From assembly GCA_030637895.1 (NCBI GenBank), contig DAOWFP010000074.1:1-36855 (forward strand): a DNA stretch of 36,855 nucleotides, written 5' to 3'. The notes below the pieces were generated by a model. It searched no databases, had not been told where the DNA came from, and saw only the letters and a program-made list of their open reading frames with translations. Source of the stretch: Bacteroidota bacterium. Its GTDB lineage: Bacteria > Bacteroidota > Bacteroidia > Bacteroidales > GCA-2748055. How positions within the stretch are numbered: position 1 is the first letter of the stretch; every line of letters begins with the position of its first letter. A program made the translations under genes and the position numbers. This document shows positions 1 to 7,701 of the stretch, piece by piece.

Positions 1-13
1 AAAACAAGCTAAG

Positions 14-757
14 ATGCGTCAGTTCGGACTGATCGGATATCCATTAGGGCACAGTTTTTCAGCCTCCTTCTTCAATAAGAAGTTCAAAGCGGAGAAGATA
101 GACGCAGAATACAGAAATTTTCCCCTGGAAAATATCGAAGAATTTAAAACCCTGGTGAAAAGGGAGAAGACCCTGGTGGGATTGAACGTGACCGTACCCC
201 ATAAGCAGGAGATTATTCCCTTCCTCACTTCCTTGAGCGCAACTGCAGAGGCGATCCAGGCAGTGAACACCATCTCCTTTAAAAGGATTGATGATAAGCT
301 GGTTCTTGAAGGCAACAATACCGATGTAATAGGCTTCAGGCGCTCCCTGGAGCAATTTCTTAAACCCCACCACACTTCAGCACTGGTGCTGGGAACGGGA
401 GGATCATCTAAAGCGGTACTCCATGTACTTGAACAGCTGGGAATCACTTACACCAGGGTGAGCCGCACTACCGGAGACAAGCGAATCACTTACAGTGAAC
501 TTGATGGCAAATTGGTGGGTGATACATCATTGATAATAAATACAACACCACTGGGTATGCACCCAGAGCAGGAGACATTCCCGCCTCTTCCCTATGAAGC
601 ACTACATGCCGAGCATCTGCTATTTGATCTGGTCTATAATCCTGCAAAAACAGCTTTTCTGACCAGGGGAGAGAAGTATGGGGCACAAATAGTGAACGGT
701 CATGATATGCTTATTTATCAGGCAGAGGCGTCGTGGGAGATCTGGAATCAAGGTTAA
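14..757 (+). CDS. aroE: Shikimate dehydrogenase
   Basis: This is a 247-residue NADP-dependent shikimate dehydrogenase, which reduces 3-dehydroshikimate to shikimate in cytoplasmic aromatic amino acid synthesis. The N-terminal substrate-binding domain shows GYPLGHS (residues 8-14), the catalytic lysine K64 in NVTVPHKQ, and its partner D104 in GNNTD. The nucleotide-binding loop follows as LVLGTGGSSKAV (about residues 125-136). Length is slightly below the usual 270 or so but all landmarks are present. It begins 14 bases into the window, so its promoter is not visible. The stop lies inside a short tandem heptamer that runs into the next gene, 22 bases away, so the two may be co-transcribed. The assignment is secure from motifs. 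Confidence 0.96.
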   Translation: MRQFGLIGYPLGHSFSASFFNKKFKAEKIDAEYRNFPLENIEEFKTLVKREKTLVGLNVTVPHKQEIIPFLTSLSATAEAIQAVNTISFKRIDDKLVLEGNNTDVIGFRRSLEQFLKPHHTSALVLGTGGSSKAVLHVLEQLGITYTRVSRTTGDKRITYSELDGKLVGDTSLIINTTPLGMHPEQETFPPLPYEALHAEHLLFDLVYNPAKTAFLTRGEKYGAQIVNGHDMLIYQAEASWEIWNQG

Positions 758-779
758 TGGTTAATAGTTGATGGTTAAG
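752..779 (+). repeat. Four-unit tandem heptamer across the aroE stop
   Basis: Four adjacent 7-base units read ggttaat, ggttaat, agttgat and ggttaag. The array contains the aroE stop codon and ends one base before the preferred ATG of the thioesterase gene. Its function is unknown. It could be slippage-derived spacer or a copy of a dispersed intergenic repeat. Confidence 0.7.
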
Positions 780-1520
780 ATGGCAAATATTTTCAACAAG
801 GAGTTTACAATCTCATCCTATGATCTGAATCCAAAGGGGAGGGCAAGATTGACTACCATGGCCAATTTTTTCCAGGAAGTGGCGTACCACCACGCCAGTG
901 AGCTGGGCCTGGGCTACCATGATATGAAGAGCAGGAAGACCACCTGGGTACTTTCCAGGATGAGAATTCATATGAAGCGATATCCGGCATGGAACGAACG
1001 GATCAAACTGGAGACCTGGCCCAGTGGCGCAGAAAGACTCTTTGCACTCAGAGATTTCAGGGTCATGGATAGCAAAGGTGAGGTAATTGGAATGGCCAGT
1101 ACCGCCTGGCTGATTCTCGATATAGATACCCATCGCCTGATCCGTCCTAAAGAGATGATTGAACAATTTAAGATGATTGTTCATAATGAACAGATGTTTG
1201 AAGCACCCCTGGATAAGATTGCAGTTCCCCAGGAAGCCAGGCTAATGAACCAACATGTAGTAGTATATTCGGATCTGGATATCGTTGGTCATGTGAACAA
1301 TGTGAAGTATATGGAGTGGTGCATTGATGCTAGTAGTTCACATGAAAACGCAGAAAAGGAGATTTGCCAGTTGGAGATCAACTTCAATCATGAAGCACTG
1401 ATTGACGACCGCATCAATATTTCCGCTTATGAATCCGATGATGGTGAGACATTATTTCTAGCCACACGTGAGGGAGATGGGAAGGAGATTATCCGCGCAA
1501 GCTTGAAACGGGAAAATTAG
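780..1520 (+). CDS. Acyl-ACP thioesterase family protein
   Basis: This is a 246-residue double hot-dog protein of the acyl-ACP thioesterase family (FatA/FatB-like), which releases fatty acids from acyl carrier protein in the cytoplasm. The first hot-dog half covers about residues 1-135 and includes VLSRMRIHMKRYPAWNE and the ERLFALRDFRV strand. The second half carries the active-site segment DIVGHVNNVKYMEW, resembling the plant Asn/His catalytic motif. In-frame TTG (768) and ATG (771) starts lie upstream inside a heptamer repeat. ATG 780 gives MANIFNKEF and was chosen because it leaves the repeat untranslated. The last 32 bases overlap the convergent truA gene. Chain-length specificity cannot be read from sequence. 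Confidence 0.88.
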   Translation: MANIFNKEFTISSYDLNPKGRARLTTMANFFQEVAYHHASELGLGYHDMKSRKTTWVLSRMRIHMKRYPAWNERIKLETWPSGAERLFALRDFRVMDSKGEVIGMASTAWLILDIDTHRLIRPKEMIEQFKMIVHNEQMFEAPLDKIAVPQEARLMNQHVVVYSDLDIVGHVNNVKYMEWCIDASSSHENAEKEICQLEINFNHEALIDDRINISAYESDDGETLFLATREGDGKEIIRASLKREN

Positions 1521-2262
1521 GATATCCTATTTCAACCAGGAAGAGACCTTTTGCAGGAGCAGATGAACCCGCTTGCGAACGGTCTTTCGCCTCCACAATC
1601 TTCTTAAATCCTCCAAGATCCAATTTTCCGCGACCCACATTCAGAAGGGTGCCTGTCAATGATCGTACCATATTCCGAAGGAAACGATCGGCTGTTATTT
1701 CAAAAAGATATCCCTGGTCCACATGTTTCCACCGGGCATGTGTAACCCTGCAATTATTGGTAAGGACATCGGTATGCAGTTTGGCAAAACTTGTGAAATC
1801 GGTGGTCTTAATGATCACTTTGCAGCACTTATTAATAGCCTCCGTGTCGAGTTCTCCATAAACATGGTGGCAGTATTCGCGCTTGTAGAGCGGTTTGATG
1901 GAGGAAATATGATAATGATAAGTTCTGTATGTGGCAGAAAAGCGGGCATGCAGGTCTTCCGGAACCGGGGTGATTTTATAAACCACTATATCGGGAGGCA
2001 GGAAGCGGTTCAACTTGAAAAGGAACTGATCGGTAGACGGAAGATAATCGTGAGAGGTGCTTTCCAGGTCAAAATGTGCTATATAGTGAGAAGCGTGTAC
2101 GCCTGTATCGGTACGTCCTGCCCCCGTTACAGGAATCTCCCGTTTCAGTAGGGTGGATAGGGCATGTGCAATAACCTGCTGGACGGTAGGCTCATTTGGC
2201 TGAATCTGCCAGCCACAATAATCGCTGCCATCGTAGGCCATATGAATAAAAAACCTGCTCAT
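1489..2262 (-). CDS. truA: tRNA pseudouridine(38-40) synthase TruA
   Basis: This is a 257-residue pseudouridine synthase that isomerises U38-U40 in the anticodon stem-loop of tRNAs. The N-terminus (MAYDGSDYCGWQIQ) and the catalytic segment TGAGRTDTGVHA, with D52 as the nucleophile, are diagnostic. RFLRNMVRSLTGTLL near the C-terminus is also typical of TruA. The protein runs about ten residues past the usual VEIGYP ending, and this extension creates the 32-base convergent overlap with the thioesterase. A perfect TAnnTTTG box lies 18 bases upstream of the ATG. Confidence 0.96.
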   Translation of the reverse strand: MSRFFIHMAYDGSDYCGWQIQPNEPTVQQVIAHALSTLLKREIPVTGAGRTDTGVHASHYIAHFDLESTSHDYLPSTDQFLFKLNRFLPPDIVVYKITPVPEDLHARFSATYRTYHYHISSIKPLYKREYCHHVYGELDTEAINKCCKVIIKTTDFTSFAKLHTDVLTNNCRVTHARWKHVDQGYLFEITADRFLRNMVRSLTGTLLNVGRGKLDLGGFKKIVEAKDRSQAGSSAPAKGLFLVEIGYPNFPVSSLRG

Positions 2263-2280
2263 TTCATTCTAAAAAGTAAA

Positions 2281-2288
2281 CAAATTTA
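2281..2288 (-). promoter_or_regulatory. Bacteroidota -7 box for truA
   Basis: On the minus strand this reads TAAATTTG, an exact match to TAnnTTTG, 18 bases before the truA ATG. The predicted transcript start is near 2276. No convincing -33 element was identified. Confidence 0.6.
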
Positions 2289-2344
2289 CCCTTTTCTTAA
2301 CATTTTTTAACCCCCCAATCCTTTCTAATGGTGAATTTCGCTGC

Positions 2345-2352
2345 TATTTTTG
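2345..2352 (+). promoter_or_regulatory. Bacteroidota -7 box for the bat operon
   Basis: The sequence TATTTTTG matches TAnnTTTG exactly. It lies 58 bases upstream of the moxR ATG, predicting a leader of roughly 50 bases. No other good box was seen within the tightly packed operon, so this may drive all nine genes. Confidence 0.6.
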
Positions 2353-2410
2353 TTCTGCCTTACTGAAGAGTGATTAACAAGATGATTATTAACATAAAAG
2401 AATCCATCAT

Positions 2411-3406
2411 ATGAGTCAGGAAGTAAATATCAAAGAGCTCAACGAAAGGATCAAGCAGGAGAGTGAGTTTGTGGATCTGATCACCCTGGAGATTCGAAAG
2501 GTGATTGTGGGACAGAAAGGATTGGTAGACAGGTTGCTTATTGGCTTATTGTCGGACGGACATATTTTGCTTGAAGGGGTTCCCGGATTGGCCAAGACCC
2601 TGGCCATTAGTACGCTTTCACAAACCATTGACGCTGCGTTCAGCAGGATTCAGTTTACCCCCGATCTTCTGCCAGCTGACCTTCTGGGTACCATGATTTA
2701 CAGCCAGAAGAAGGAAGAGTTTATTGTGAAAAAGGGGCCCGTTTTCGCCAACCTGATCCTTGCAGATGAGATCAACCGATCTCCCGCAAAGGTACAGAGC
2801 GCCCTGCTGGAGGCCATGCAGGAGAAACAGGTAACCATTGGTTCGACTACCTATAAACTGGAACGTCCTTTTCTTGTGATGGCTACTCAGAATCCCATTG
2901 AACAGGAAGGTACGTATCCACTGCCCGAGGCTCAGGTGGACCGCTTTATGATGAAGGTGGTGGTAAACTATCCCGGCAGGGAAGAGGAAAGACTTATTGT
3001 CAGGGAGAATCTTGCAGACGAGTTCCCTGTGGCCAACAGTATTTTAAAACCCGCAGATATAATGAAGGCGCGTGCTGTTGTAAAGGAGGTATACCTGGAT
3101 GAAAAGATTGAAAACTATATCCTGGATATCGTTTTTGCCACACGTGATCCAGCGAAGGCAGGACTGGCACAGTTTGTGCCTCTGATACAGTATGGAGGAT
3201 CGCCGCGCGCAAGCATCAACCTGGCAAGGGCAGCCAAAGCATATGCCTTTATTAAGCGTAGGGGATATGTGGTTCCCGAAGATATCAGGGCCATCTGTCA
3301 CGATGTAATGCGCCACCGGATCGGATTAACTTATGAGGCCGAGGCAGAAAATATTACCACGGAGAATATTATCTCTGAGATCCTCAATCATGTGGAGGTA
3401 CCTTAA
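2411..3406 (+). CDS. MoxR-family AAA+ ATPase
   Basis: This is a 331-residue MoxR-family AAA+ ATPase, thought to act as a chaperone that matures or activates von Willebrand A domain partners. Walker A is GVPGLAKT (residues 56-63) and Walker B is LILADE (115-120), followed by INRSPAKVQSALLEAMQE and the sensor-1 stretch VMATQNPIEQEGTYPLPEAQVDRF. The C-terminal lid begins around residue 240. It is the first gene of the Bat aerotolerance operon, where MoxR with DUF58 and VWA proteins is the standard arrangement. The next ORF starts inside its 3' end (17-base overlap), suggesting translational coupling. Confidence 0.95.
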   Translation: MSQEVNIKELNERIKQESEFVDLITLEIRKVIVGQKGLVDRLLIGLLSDGHILLEGVPGLAKTLAISTLSQTIDAAFSRIQFTPDLLPADLLGTMIYSQKKEEFIVKKGPVFANLILADEINRSPAKVQSALLEAMQEKQVTIGSTTYKLERPFLVMATQNPIEQEGTYPLPEAQVDRFMMKVVVNYPGREEERLIVRENLADEFPVANSILKPADIMKARAVVKEVYLDEKIENYILDIVFATRDPAKAGLAQFVPLIQYGGSPRASINLARAAKAYAFIKRRGYVVPEDIRAICHDVMRHRIGLTYEAEAENITTENIISEILNHVEVP

Positions 3407-3812
3407 AATATATGCTTTAGCAGCAATATTGCTATTGCTTGCTGACTTAACTCTGAAGGGACAGTCGATGATCGATCTGACCAAAGAGGAAGTACGCGTG
3501 ATAGTGAAAGATAAACATAAGGAGTTCAGGCGAGACAAAGCGGTGGTGAATCAGCGATTTAACTACCTGAAGTATGTGAACGGACTCCGGACACGCACAT
3601 GGATAATATACTTTACAGATGAGGATATCTGCAGAAGTACGAAGTTGGTTTGTGATTACGGCGAATATGATAAGATACTGGAAGATTTAAACGAAAGTTA
3701 TAAAAAAGTTGGTGAATCGGAGTGGAGCTATCAGTTGAATCACGATTCGATTCATGTTGTCCTGGCCAGGCAAGAATGGTATTTTACGGTGAGAGAAGCA
3801 AGAAATAAGTAA
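3390..3812 (+). CDS. Small secreted protein of the bat operon, unknown function
   Basis: This is a 140-residue protein not assigned to a named family. It starts with a clear signal peptide (ALAAILLLLADLTLKGQ, cleavage near residue 25). The mature part is a compact charged domain with a mix of predicted strands and helices (RTWIIYFTDEDICRSTKLVCDYG, then WYFTV near the end) and two cysteines about seven residues apart. The 3333 in-frame start was rejected because it lies deep inside moxR and would bury the signal peptide. ATG 3390 overlaps moxR by 17 bases. The stop is directly abutted by the GTG of the next gene. The position suggests a periplasmic accessory of the Bat complex, but this is inference. 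Confidence 0.82.
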   Translation: MWRYLKIYALAAILLLLADLTLKGQSMIDLTKEEVRVIVKDKHKEFRRDKAVVNQRFNYLKYVNGLRTRTWIIYFTDEDICRSTKLVCDYGEYDKILEDLNESYKKVGESEWSYQLNHDSIHVVLARQEWYFTVREARNK

Positions 3813-4676
3813 GTGGAAACAAAAGATCTCCTTAAAAAGGTACGTAAAATAGAGATTAAGACCCGTGGGCTCTCCAGGCAAATCTTTGCTGGTGAGTACC
3901 ACAGTGCTTTCAAAGGCAGGGGTATGACTTTCTCAGAGGTGAGAGAGTACCAGTATGGTGATGATATAAGGAACATCGACTGGAATGTGACAGCACGCTT
4001 TAACCACCCCTATGTGAAAGTATTTGAAGAGGAGCGGGAACTCACCGTTATGCTGCTGATCGATGTGAGCGGATCGGGCGATTTTGGTACCCAGGTGCAG
4101 ATGAAACAGACCCTGATTACAGAGATTGCAGCCGTACTCTCCTTTTCAGCCATTGAAAATAATGATAAGATCGGCGTGATCCTGTTCAGTGACCGCATTG
4201 AAAAGTTCATTCCGCCAAAGAAGGGACGGAAACATATACTTAGAATCATCAGAGAATTACTGGAGTGTAACCCGCAGGGTAAAGGTACCGATATATCGGA
4301 AAGTCTGAGGTTCTTAACCAATGCCATTAAAAAGCGGTGTACTGCTTTTCTTATATCTGATTTCAGGGACAAAGGATATGCACGTTCACTGCAGATTGCA
4401 AACAACAAACATGATGTGGCAGCGCTGCATGTTTTCGACAGACGCGAAACTTCGCTGCCCCCAGTAGGCCTTTTAAGGGTACTTGATGCCGAAACTGGTA
4501 TGGAACGCTGGATCGATACATCAAAAAACCGGATCAGGGAGAATTATGCCATGAAGTGGGACAGTCACCTGGAGATCATGAAGGAAATCTTTTCAAGGGC
4601 CGGGGTGGATAGTGTTTCGATTCACACAGGTGAAGACTATGTAAAACCTCTCATCAGGCTTTTCAAGCAAAGGTAG
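3813..4676 (+). CDS. DUF58 domain protein
   Basis: This is a 287-residue DUF58 protein with a VWA-like fold, predicted cytoplasmic because it has no signal peptide or membrane segment. The family signature EVREYQYGDDIRNIDWNVTA (residues 42-61) is intact. It is followed by the MIDAS-like LLIDVSGSGDFG (81-92), where D84, S86 and S88 could hold a metal ion. The start is GTG, immediately after the TAA of the preceding gene. DUF58 proteins are characteristic partners of MoxR ATPases, so a MoxR-dependent adaptor or assembly role is likely. The direct biochemical role is unknown. Confidence 0.93.
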   Translation: METKDLLKKVRKIEIKTRGLSRQIFAGEYHSAFKGRGMTFSEVREYQYGDDIRNIDWNVTARFNHPYVKVFEEERELTVMLLIDVSGSGDFGTQVQMKQTLITEIAAVLSFSAIENNDKIGVILFSDRIEKFIPPKKGRKHILRIIRELLECNPQGKGTDISESLRFLTNAIKKRCTAFLISDFRDKGYARSLQIANNKHDVAALHVFDRRETSLPPVGLLRVLDAETGMERWIDTSKNRIRENYAMKWDSHLEIMKEIFSRAGVDSVSIHTGEDYVKPLIRLFKQR

Positions 4677-4677
4677 C

Positions 4678-5661
4678 ATGGACATCTCTAGCGACATACG
4701 GGGTGTAAAGGGGCTGTTTTTGACTGCCCTGTTTCTGCTACTGCTTACGCCGGCAAAGGGACAGCTGATCAGTGTGCAGTCACTTCTTAGTCGCGATTCC
4801 CTTATGATAGGAGAGCAAATCAACTATACACTCCGGGTGGAAGCAGCTACTGAGCTTGAATTTATACTACCGTCAATCCAGGATACCTTAAGCAGCACCC
4901 TGGAGGTTATCTCCCATCTCTCCACCGATACCACTTTAAGAGATGGCAGAAGGGTGGTGGAACAGCATTATAACATAACTGGATTTGAATCGGGATCCCA
5001 TATTGTACCCTCACAGGAAGTGATCTACAGGAGAGGAGGAACAGTCGACACAGCAAGAAGCATGCCTCTGATTATCAATCTGTATGATCCGATCGTTGAT
5101 ACTACTCAACTAATAAAACCAATAAAACCACCCATCAATACTCCCTTATCTTTTAAAGAAGTGCTTCCATGGGCTGCGGCTGGATTGGGAGGATTGATAA
5201 TTGCAGGTGCAGTGATCTGGTTGATTAGGAGGTATCTGAAACGAAAGCGAGATCCGGAGGGATTCTCACAAAAGCCTCTGGAACCAGCACATGTGATTGC
5301 CTTCAGGGAACTGGACAAACTTAAAGGGGAGAAGATCTGGACCAAAGGAGAGGTGAAGCAGTACTATACTCGTCTGACCGAAATAACAAGGCATTATATT
5401 GAACGGCAATATGAAATACCAGCCATGGAGAGCACGACAGAGGAGATCATCCATGCATTCAAAAGGGCCAACCCGGAAGATATACTGCTCGATGAGATAC
5501 TGAAGGATTTGCTTGAATTGGCCGACCTGGTAAAATTTGCTCGGGAAGATCCCCTGCCGGTCGATAATCAGACCAACCTGAACAACGCCTATATATTTGT
5601 GCAGAAGACTTATCCTCAGTTTTATGCTTTGGATGAGAAAAAAGAAGCAAGTGATGAGTAA
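4678..5661 (+). CDS. BatD-like single-pass membrane protein
   Basis: This 327-residue protein has a signal peptide (to about Q29) and a periplasmic immunoglobulin-like domain (LISVQSLLSRDSLMIGEQINYTLRV and following strands). One transmembrane helix spans about residues 163-185, followed by the basic RRYLKRKRD stop-transfer. The cytoplasmic part (about 195-327) is helical and resembles the C-terminal region of BatD/DUF4381-type proteins (KGEVKQYYTRLTEITRHYIERQY). It starts one base after the DUF58 stop and overlaps batA by 8 bases. It probably scaffolds the MoxR/VWA complex at the inner membrane. The exact function is unknown. Confidence 0.82.
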   Translation: MDISSDIRGVKGLFLTALFLLLLTPAKGQLISVQSLLSRDSLMIGEQINYTLRVEAATELEFILPSIQDTLSSTLEVISHLSTDTTLRDGRRVVEQHYNITGFESGSHIVPSQEVIYRRGGTVDTARSMPLIINLYDPIVDTTQLIKPIKPPINTPLSFKEVLPWAAAGLGGLIIAGAVIWLIRRYLKRKRDPEGFSQKPLEPAHVIAFRELDKLKGEKIWTKGEVKQYYTRLTEITRHYIERQYEIPAMESTTEEIIHAFKRANPEDILLDEILKDLLELADLVKFAREDPLPVDNQTNLNNAYIFVQKTYPQFYALDEKKEASDE

Positions 5662-6649
5662 CATTGAATTTACATATCCGGCTTTCTTTTATGCCCTGGC
5701 TCTGATTCCCATGATGGCTGCATGGTATCTATGGAAGGGAAGAAAAGGGACTGCTCCCCTGAAGCTGTCTGGATTTGAAAACCTGGATGAACACAAAGGA
5801 TCTACCAGGGTCTGGCTGCGTCATCTTTTGGCTCTGCTCAGAATGGCTGTGGTAAGCCTGATCATCGTGGTGCTTGCCAGGCCACAATCGTCCAACCAGT
5901 GGGAACAGGTAACTACTGAGGGTATAGATATAGTACTCTGTATGGATGTGTCTGGTAGTATGGGTGCTATGGATTTCAAGCCCAACAGGCTGGAGGCTTC
6001 AAAAAATGTGGGTATTGAATTTGTGCATGCCCGTGAGGACGATCGCTTTGGACTGGTAGTGTTTGCCGGTGAGAGTTTTACTCAGTGTCCCATGACCACC
6101 GACAGGGCTGTGGTGGTTAATTTTCTTAAGGAGGTCGATTTTGGCGTAATTGAAGATGGCACTGCCATAGGAATGGGACTGGCTACGGCGGTTAACCGCA
6201 TCAAAGAGAGCAAAGCCAAAAGCAAGGTGATTATTCTACTTACCGACGGGGTAAACAACAGGGGAGATGTGGGACCGGTAACCGCTGCCGAAATAGCAGC
6301 AGGTTATGAGATCAGGGTCTATACCATTGGTGTGGGTTCCAAAGGAAATGCACCCATTAAGGTGCAGGATATGTTTGGAAGGACCGTCATCAGGGACATG
6401 CCCGTTGAAATAGACGAAGATGTATTGAAACGAATTGCAGAGACTACCGGGGGAACATATTTCAGGGCCACCGATAACAACAAACTTAGAGAAATATACC
6501 AGGAGATTGATCAACTTGAGAAAACAAGACTCGATGTCAAACAATTTAGCAAGAAAAAAGAAGAGTACTTTCCTTTCCTGCTGGCGGCCATGTTAATTTT
6601 ATTACTTGAGATACTCCTCAGATACACCATTTTCAGAACAATTCCTTAA
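5654..6649 (+). CDS. batA: BatA, VWA-domain aerotolerance protein
   Basis: This 331-residue inner-membrane protein has two N-terminal transmembrane helices (about 8-26 and 56-75), then a VWA domain whose MIDAS begins CMDVSGSMGAMD (D98, S100, S102). A C-terminal helix follows (YFPFLLAAMLILLLEILL). The LLTDGVNNRGD loop supplies a further MIDAS acidic residue. The in-frame 5597 start was rejected because it reads deep into the preceding gene. ATG 5654 lies in a ...ATGAGTAA... 8-base overlap. In Bacteroides the bat operon supports oxygen tolerance, but the molecular mechanism is unresolved. Confidence 0.93.
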   Translation: MSNIEFTYPAFFYALALIPMMAAWYLWKGRKGTAPLKLSGFENLDEHKGSTRVWLRHLLALLRMAVVSLIIVVLARPQSSNQWEQVTTEGIDIVLCMDVSGSMGAMDFKPNRLEASKNVGIEFVHAREDDRFGLVVFAGESFTQCPMTTDRAVVVNFLKEVDFGVIEDGTAIGMGLATAVNRIKESKAKSKVIILLTDGVNNRGDVGPVTAAEIAAGYEIRVYTIGVGSKGNAPIKVQDMFGRTVIRDMPVEIDEDVLKRIAETTGGTYFRATDNNKLREIYQEIDQLEKTRLDVKQFSKKKEEYFPFLLAAMLILLLEILLRYTIFRTIP

Positions 6650-6651
6650 GC

Positions 6652-7695
6652 ATGATCCAATTCGCACATAAGGATATATTATGGTTCTTGCTGGCCGCGG
6701 GATTAATGATCGTCGGATACATGCTCTATTGGAGTCACCGTAGGCGTTCACTGGTCTTACTGGGTGATAGTGCCTTGCTTGAAGAGCTGATGCCGGAGGC
6801 CTCCGGTGGAGCTCTGCACTGGAAATTTTTTCTACTGTTTACGGGTACAGTACTTCTGATTATTGCTGCATCCGGACCTAGAATTGGATCCAGATTGCAG
6901 GAGGTAGAGCGTAAGGGAAGGGAGATCATCATAGCACTTGATGTTTCTAACAGTATGTTGGCTGAAGATATTAAACCATCCAGGCTTGAGCGGTCCAAAC
7001 AGATGATCAATCGGATGGTCGACCGGATGTCAAATGATAAGATTGGCTTGATTGTCTTTGCGGGGGACGCTTACACGCAGATTCCTATTACAGATGATTA
7101 CCCCAGCGTCAAGATGTTTCTTTCCGGAGCTGGGCCTGATATGGTATCAAAACAGGGCACTGCCATTGGTTCAGCCATTCATCTTGCAGTCCGTTCATTT
7201 TCTACTGATGAAGGGGGCCGCATGGCAGGAGAGCGTGTTCCCAGCCAGGCAATTGTTGTGATTACTGATGGGGAGAATCATGAGGATGATGCAGTGGGCG
7301 AAGCTACACGTGCTGCAGAAAAAGGCATTAGGGTATATACGGTTGGATTGGGAGATCCCAATGGTGTACCGATACCTCTCTCCCCAGGCAGCAGTGCCAC
7401 ACGGCGGGATCGTGACGGGAATGTTGTGGTCAGTAAACTGAATGAAAAATTACTAAAGGAAGTGGCAACAGAGGGCCGGGGTGCCTACATTCCGGGCGAC
7501 CGGATCAACAGTCTGATTGATGAATTGGATAAGCTGGAAAGAGCCGAACTGAAAACCCGTGTATTTGCCGAGTTTGCGGAGCGCTTCCAGTACTTTGCCG
7601 GTTTTGCACTTTTCTTTCTCTTGCTTGAATTTTTTATTCGCTCAAGGAAGAACCGCTTTTTACTTCGCCTGAACCTGTTTAAAACGAATAAATAA
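6652..7695 (+). CDS. batB: BatB, VWA-domain aerotolerance protein
   Basis: This 347-residue paralogue of the preceding BatA shares its topology. Two N-terminal helices lie at about residues 10-27 and 58-74, a VWA domain has MIDAS ALDVSNSMLAED (D97, S99, S101), and a helix sits near the C-terminus (FAGFALFFLLLEFFI). The second MIDAS segment appears as VITDGENHEDD. The DxxxPSRLERSK stretch after the MIDAS is shared with BatA (DFKPNRLEASK), pointing to tandem duplication. It starts two bases after batA and likely forms a complex with it. Confidence 0.93.
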   Translation: MIQFAHKDILWFLLAAGLMIVGYMLYWSHRRRSLVLLGDSALLEELMPEASGGALHWKFFLLFTGTVLLIIAASGPRIGSRLQEVERKGREIIIALDVSNSMLAEDIKPSRLERSKQMINRMVDRMSNDKIGLIVFAGDAYTQIPITDDYPSVKMFLSGAGPDMVSKQGTAIGSAIHLAVRSFSTDEGGRMAGERVPSQAIVVITDGENHEDDAVGEATRAAEKGIRVYTVGLGDPNGVPIPLSPGSSATRRDRDGNVVVSKLNEKLLKEVATEGRGAYIPGDRINSLIDELDKLERAELKTRVFAEFAERFQYFAGFALFFLLLEFFIRSRKNRFLLRLNLFKTNK

Positions 7696-7701
7696 GAGCA
7701 T

